Assembly: GCA_003488415.1 (NCBI GenBank)
Contig: DNLQ01000110.1
Span: 1 to 7,235 of the forward strand
DNA length: 7,235 nt
Source: Ruminococcus sp.
Lineage (GTDB): Bacteria; Bacillota; Clostridia; Oscillospirales; Ruminococcaceae
Direction of reading: 5' to 3'
Both the position numbers and the translations under genes were made by a program. How positions within the stretch are numbered: position 1 is the stretch's first letter; every line of letters starts with the position of its first letter. This document shows, piece by piece, positions 6,610 to 7,235 of this stretch. The notes under the pieces are model-generated. The model was not told the origin of the DNA and searched no databases. It worked only from the letters and a program-made list of their open reading frames with translations.

Positions 6610-7235
6610 TATGCACCTCTCAGTTCTGCCAGCATAGCCGGCTTGTCAGCCGCACGCATAAGAGTTTCACCGATGAGAACGGCATCAACGCCGCCTTCAC
6701 GAAGCAGCTTCACATCGTTCTTATCCTTTATACCACTTTCCGAGACGAACAGCACCTCCGGCGGGACAAGCTCACGCATACGGCGGCTGTTGCCGGTATC
6801 CACAGAAAAGTCACGGAGGTCACGGTTGTTCACTCCGATGATCCTTGCACCTGCGGATAGTGCATCTGCTATCTCAGCAGCGTTATGTGTCTCCACCAGT
6901 GCTGATAATCCAAGACTGTCACAAATACCGATGTATTCGCAGATCTGCTGTCTGGAGAGTATGGAGCAGATGAGTAGTACAGCCTTTGCACCGAGAAGTT
7001 TCGCCTCGTATATCATGTACTCATCTACTGTGAAATCCTTCCGAATACAGGGTATACTTACTTCCGAAGCGATCTCACGGAGGTAATCGTCCTTTCCCAG
7101 GAACCATTTCGGCTCAGTCAGCACTGAAATGCTGTCTGCACCGGCTCTCTCGTAATCCTTTGCGATGTCGAGGTACGGAAAGTATTCGGCAATGACACCT
7201 TTGGAGGGAGATGCCTTCTTGCATTCGCAGATGAA
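6609..7235 (-). CDS. trpC: Indole-3-glycerol phosphate synthase, N-terminus cut by window edge
   Basis: Closes the indole ring, converting CdRP to indole-3-glycerol phosphate with loss of CO2 and water. The reading frame is open to the last base of the window, giving 208 residues, so roughly 50 N-terminal residues lie beyond the right edge. The first visible residues are FICECKKASPSKGVIAE. Their Glu4 and Lys6 correspond to the conserved ExK pair (Glu51 and Lys53 in the Sulfolobus enzyme). Further motifs are ISVLTEPKWFLG, IPCIRKDF (Lys66, the second catalytic lysine), LVETHN, IIGVNNRDL and LFVSESGI (conserved glutamates in both VETH and SESG), ending with a VLIGETLM phosphate-binding region. 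It is the first trp gene seen in the direction of transcription; trpE, trpG and trpD would be expected upstream, outside the window. Confidence 0.95.
   Translation of the reverse strand, partial: FICECKKASPSKGVIAEYFPYLDIAKDYERAGADSISVLTEPKWFLGKDDYLREIASEVSIPCIRKDFTVDEYMIYEAKLLGAKAVLLICSILSRQQICEYIGICDSLGLSALVETHNAAEIADALSAGARIIGVNNRDLRDFSVDTGNSRRMRELVPPEVLFVSESGIKDKNDVKLLREGGVDAVLIGETLMRAADKPAMLAELRGA

Noticed and set aside
6361..7086. Open frame of 241 residues on the plus strand
   Set aside because: It lies entirely opposite trpF and trpC, its serine-rich, low-complexity translation resembles no protein, and both minus-strand genes are unambiguous.

Overview
The window looks like chromosomal DNA from a low-to-mid GC member of the Clostridia. 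The best guess is a Ruminococcus-like Oscillospiraceae. This rests on the clostridial flavour of the proteins (the AroC GGGHFSGR variant, TrpA with PTAEG, a MarR/YczE-type pair), strong AGGAGG-type ribosome binding sites, a textbook SigA promoter, and separate trpC and trpF genes. The genus is an inference, not something the sequence proves.

Layout. Bases 1-788 (+) hold what appears to be a decayed two-gene unit. First comes a 30-codon remnant resembling the two ends of a MarR-family regulator. It overlaps by ATGA a YczE/YitT-like (DUF6198-type) membrane protein gene, which carries a one-base deletion near 340 and an in-frame nonsense codon at 717-719. Bases 838-1602 (+) encode an intact, unrecognised 254-residue multi-pass membrane protein with a very basic N-terminus. 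Bases 1603-1749 are AT-rich and show no gene or convincing structure. A consensus extended -10 promoter at 1750-1778 starts a two-gene shikimate operon: aroC (chorismate synthase, 1835-2932) and a class I DAHP synthase (2957-3985). A strong hairpin at 3993-4033 is placed to end this operon and also the convergent tryptophan operon arriving on the minus strand. That operon reads, in transcription order, trpC (cut by the right edge), trpF, trpB, trpA (7235 down to 4040), with tight overlaps.

How the genes work together. DAHP synthase is the first committed step of the shikimate pathway and chorismate synthase is the last. Their product, chorismate, feeds the tryptophan branch; its TrpC, TrpF and TrpBA steps lie directly opposite. 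trpE, trpG and trpD, and any trp leader control, would be expected beyond the right edge. The aro operon has only about a 50-nt leader, too short for a T-box or a classical attenuator.

No undescribed system was found. The points most worth a second look are the double or triple lesion in the left-hand regulator/membrane-protein pair, the orphan membrane protein, and the compact convergent aro/trp arrangement with a shared terminator.
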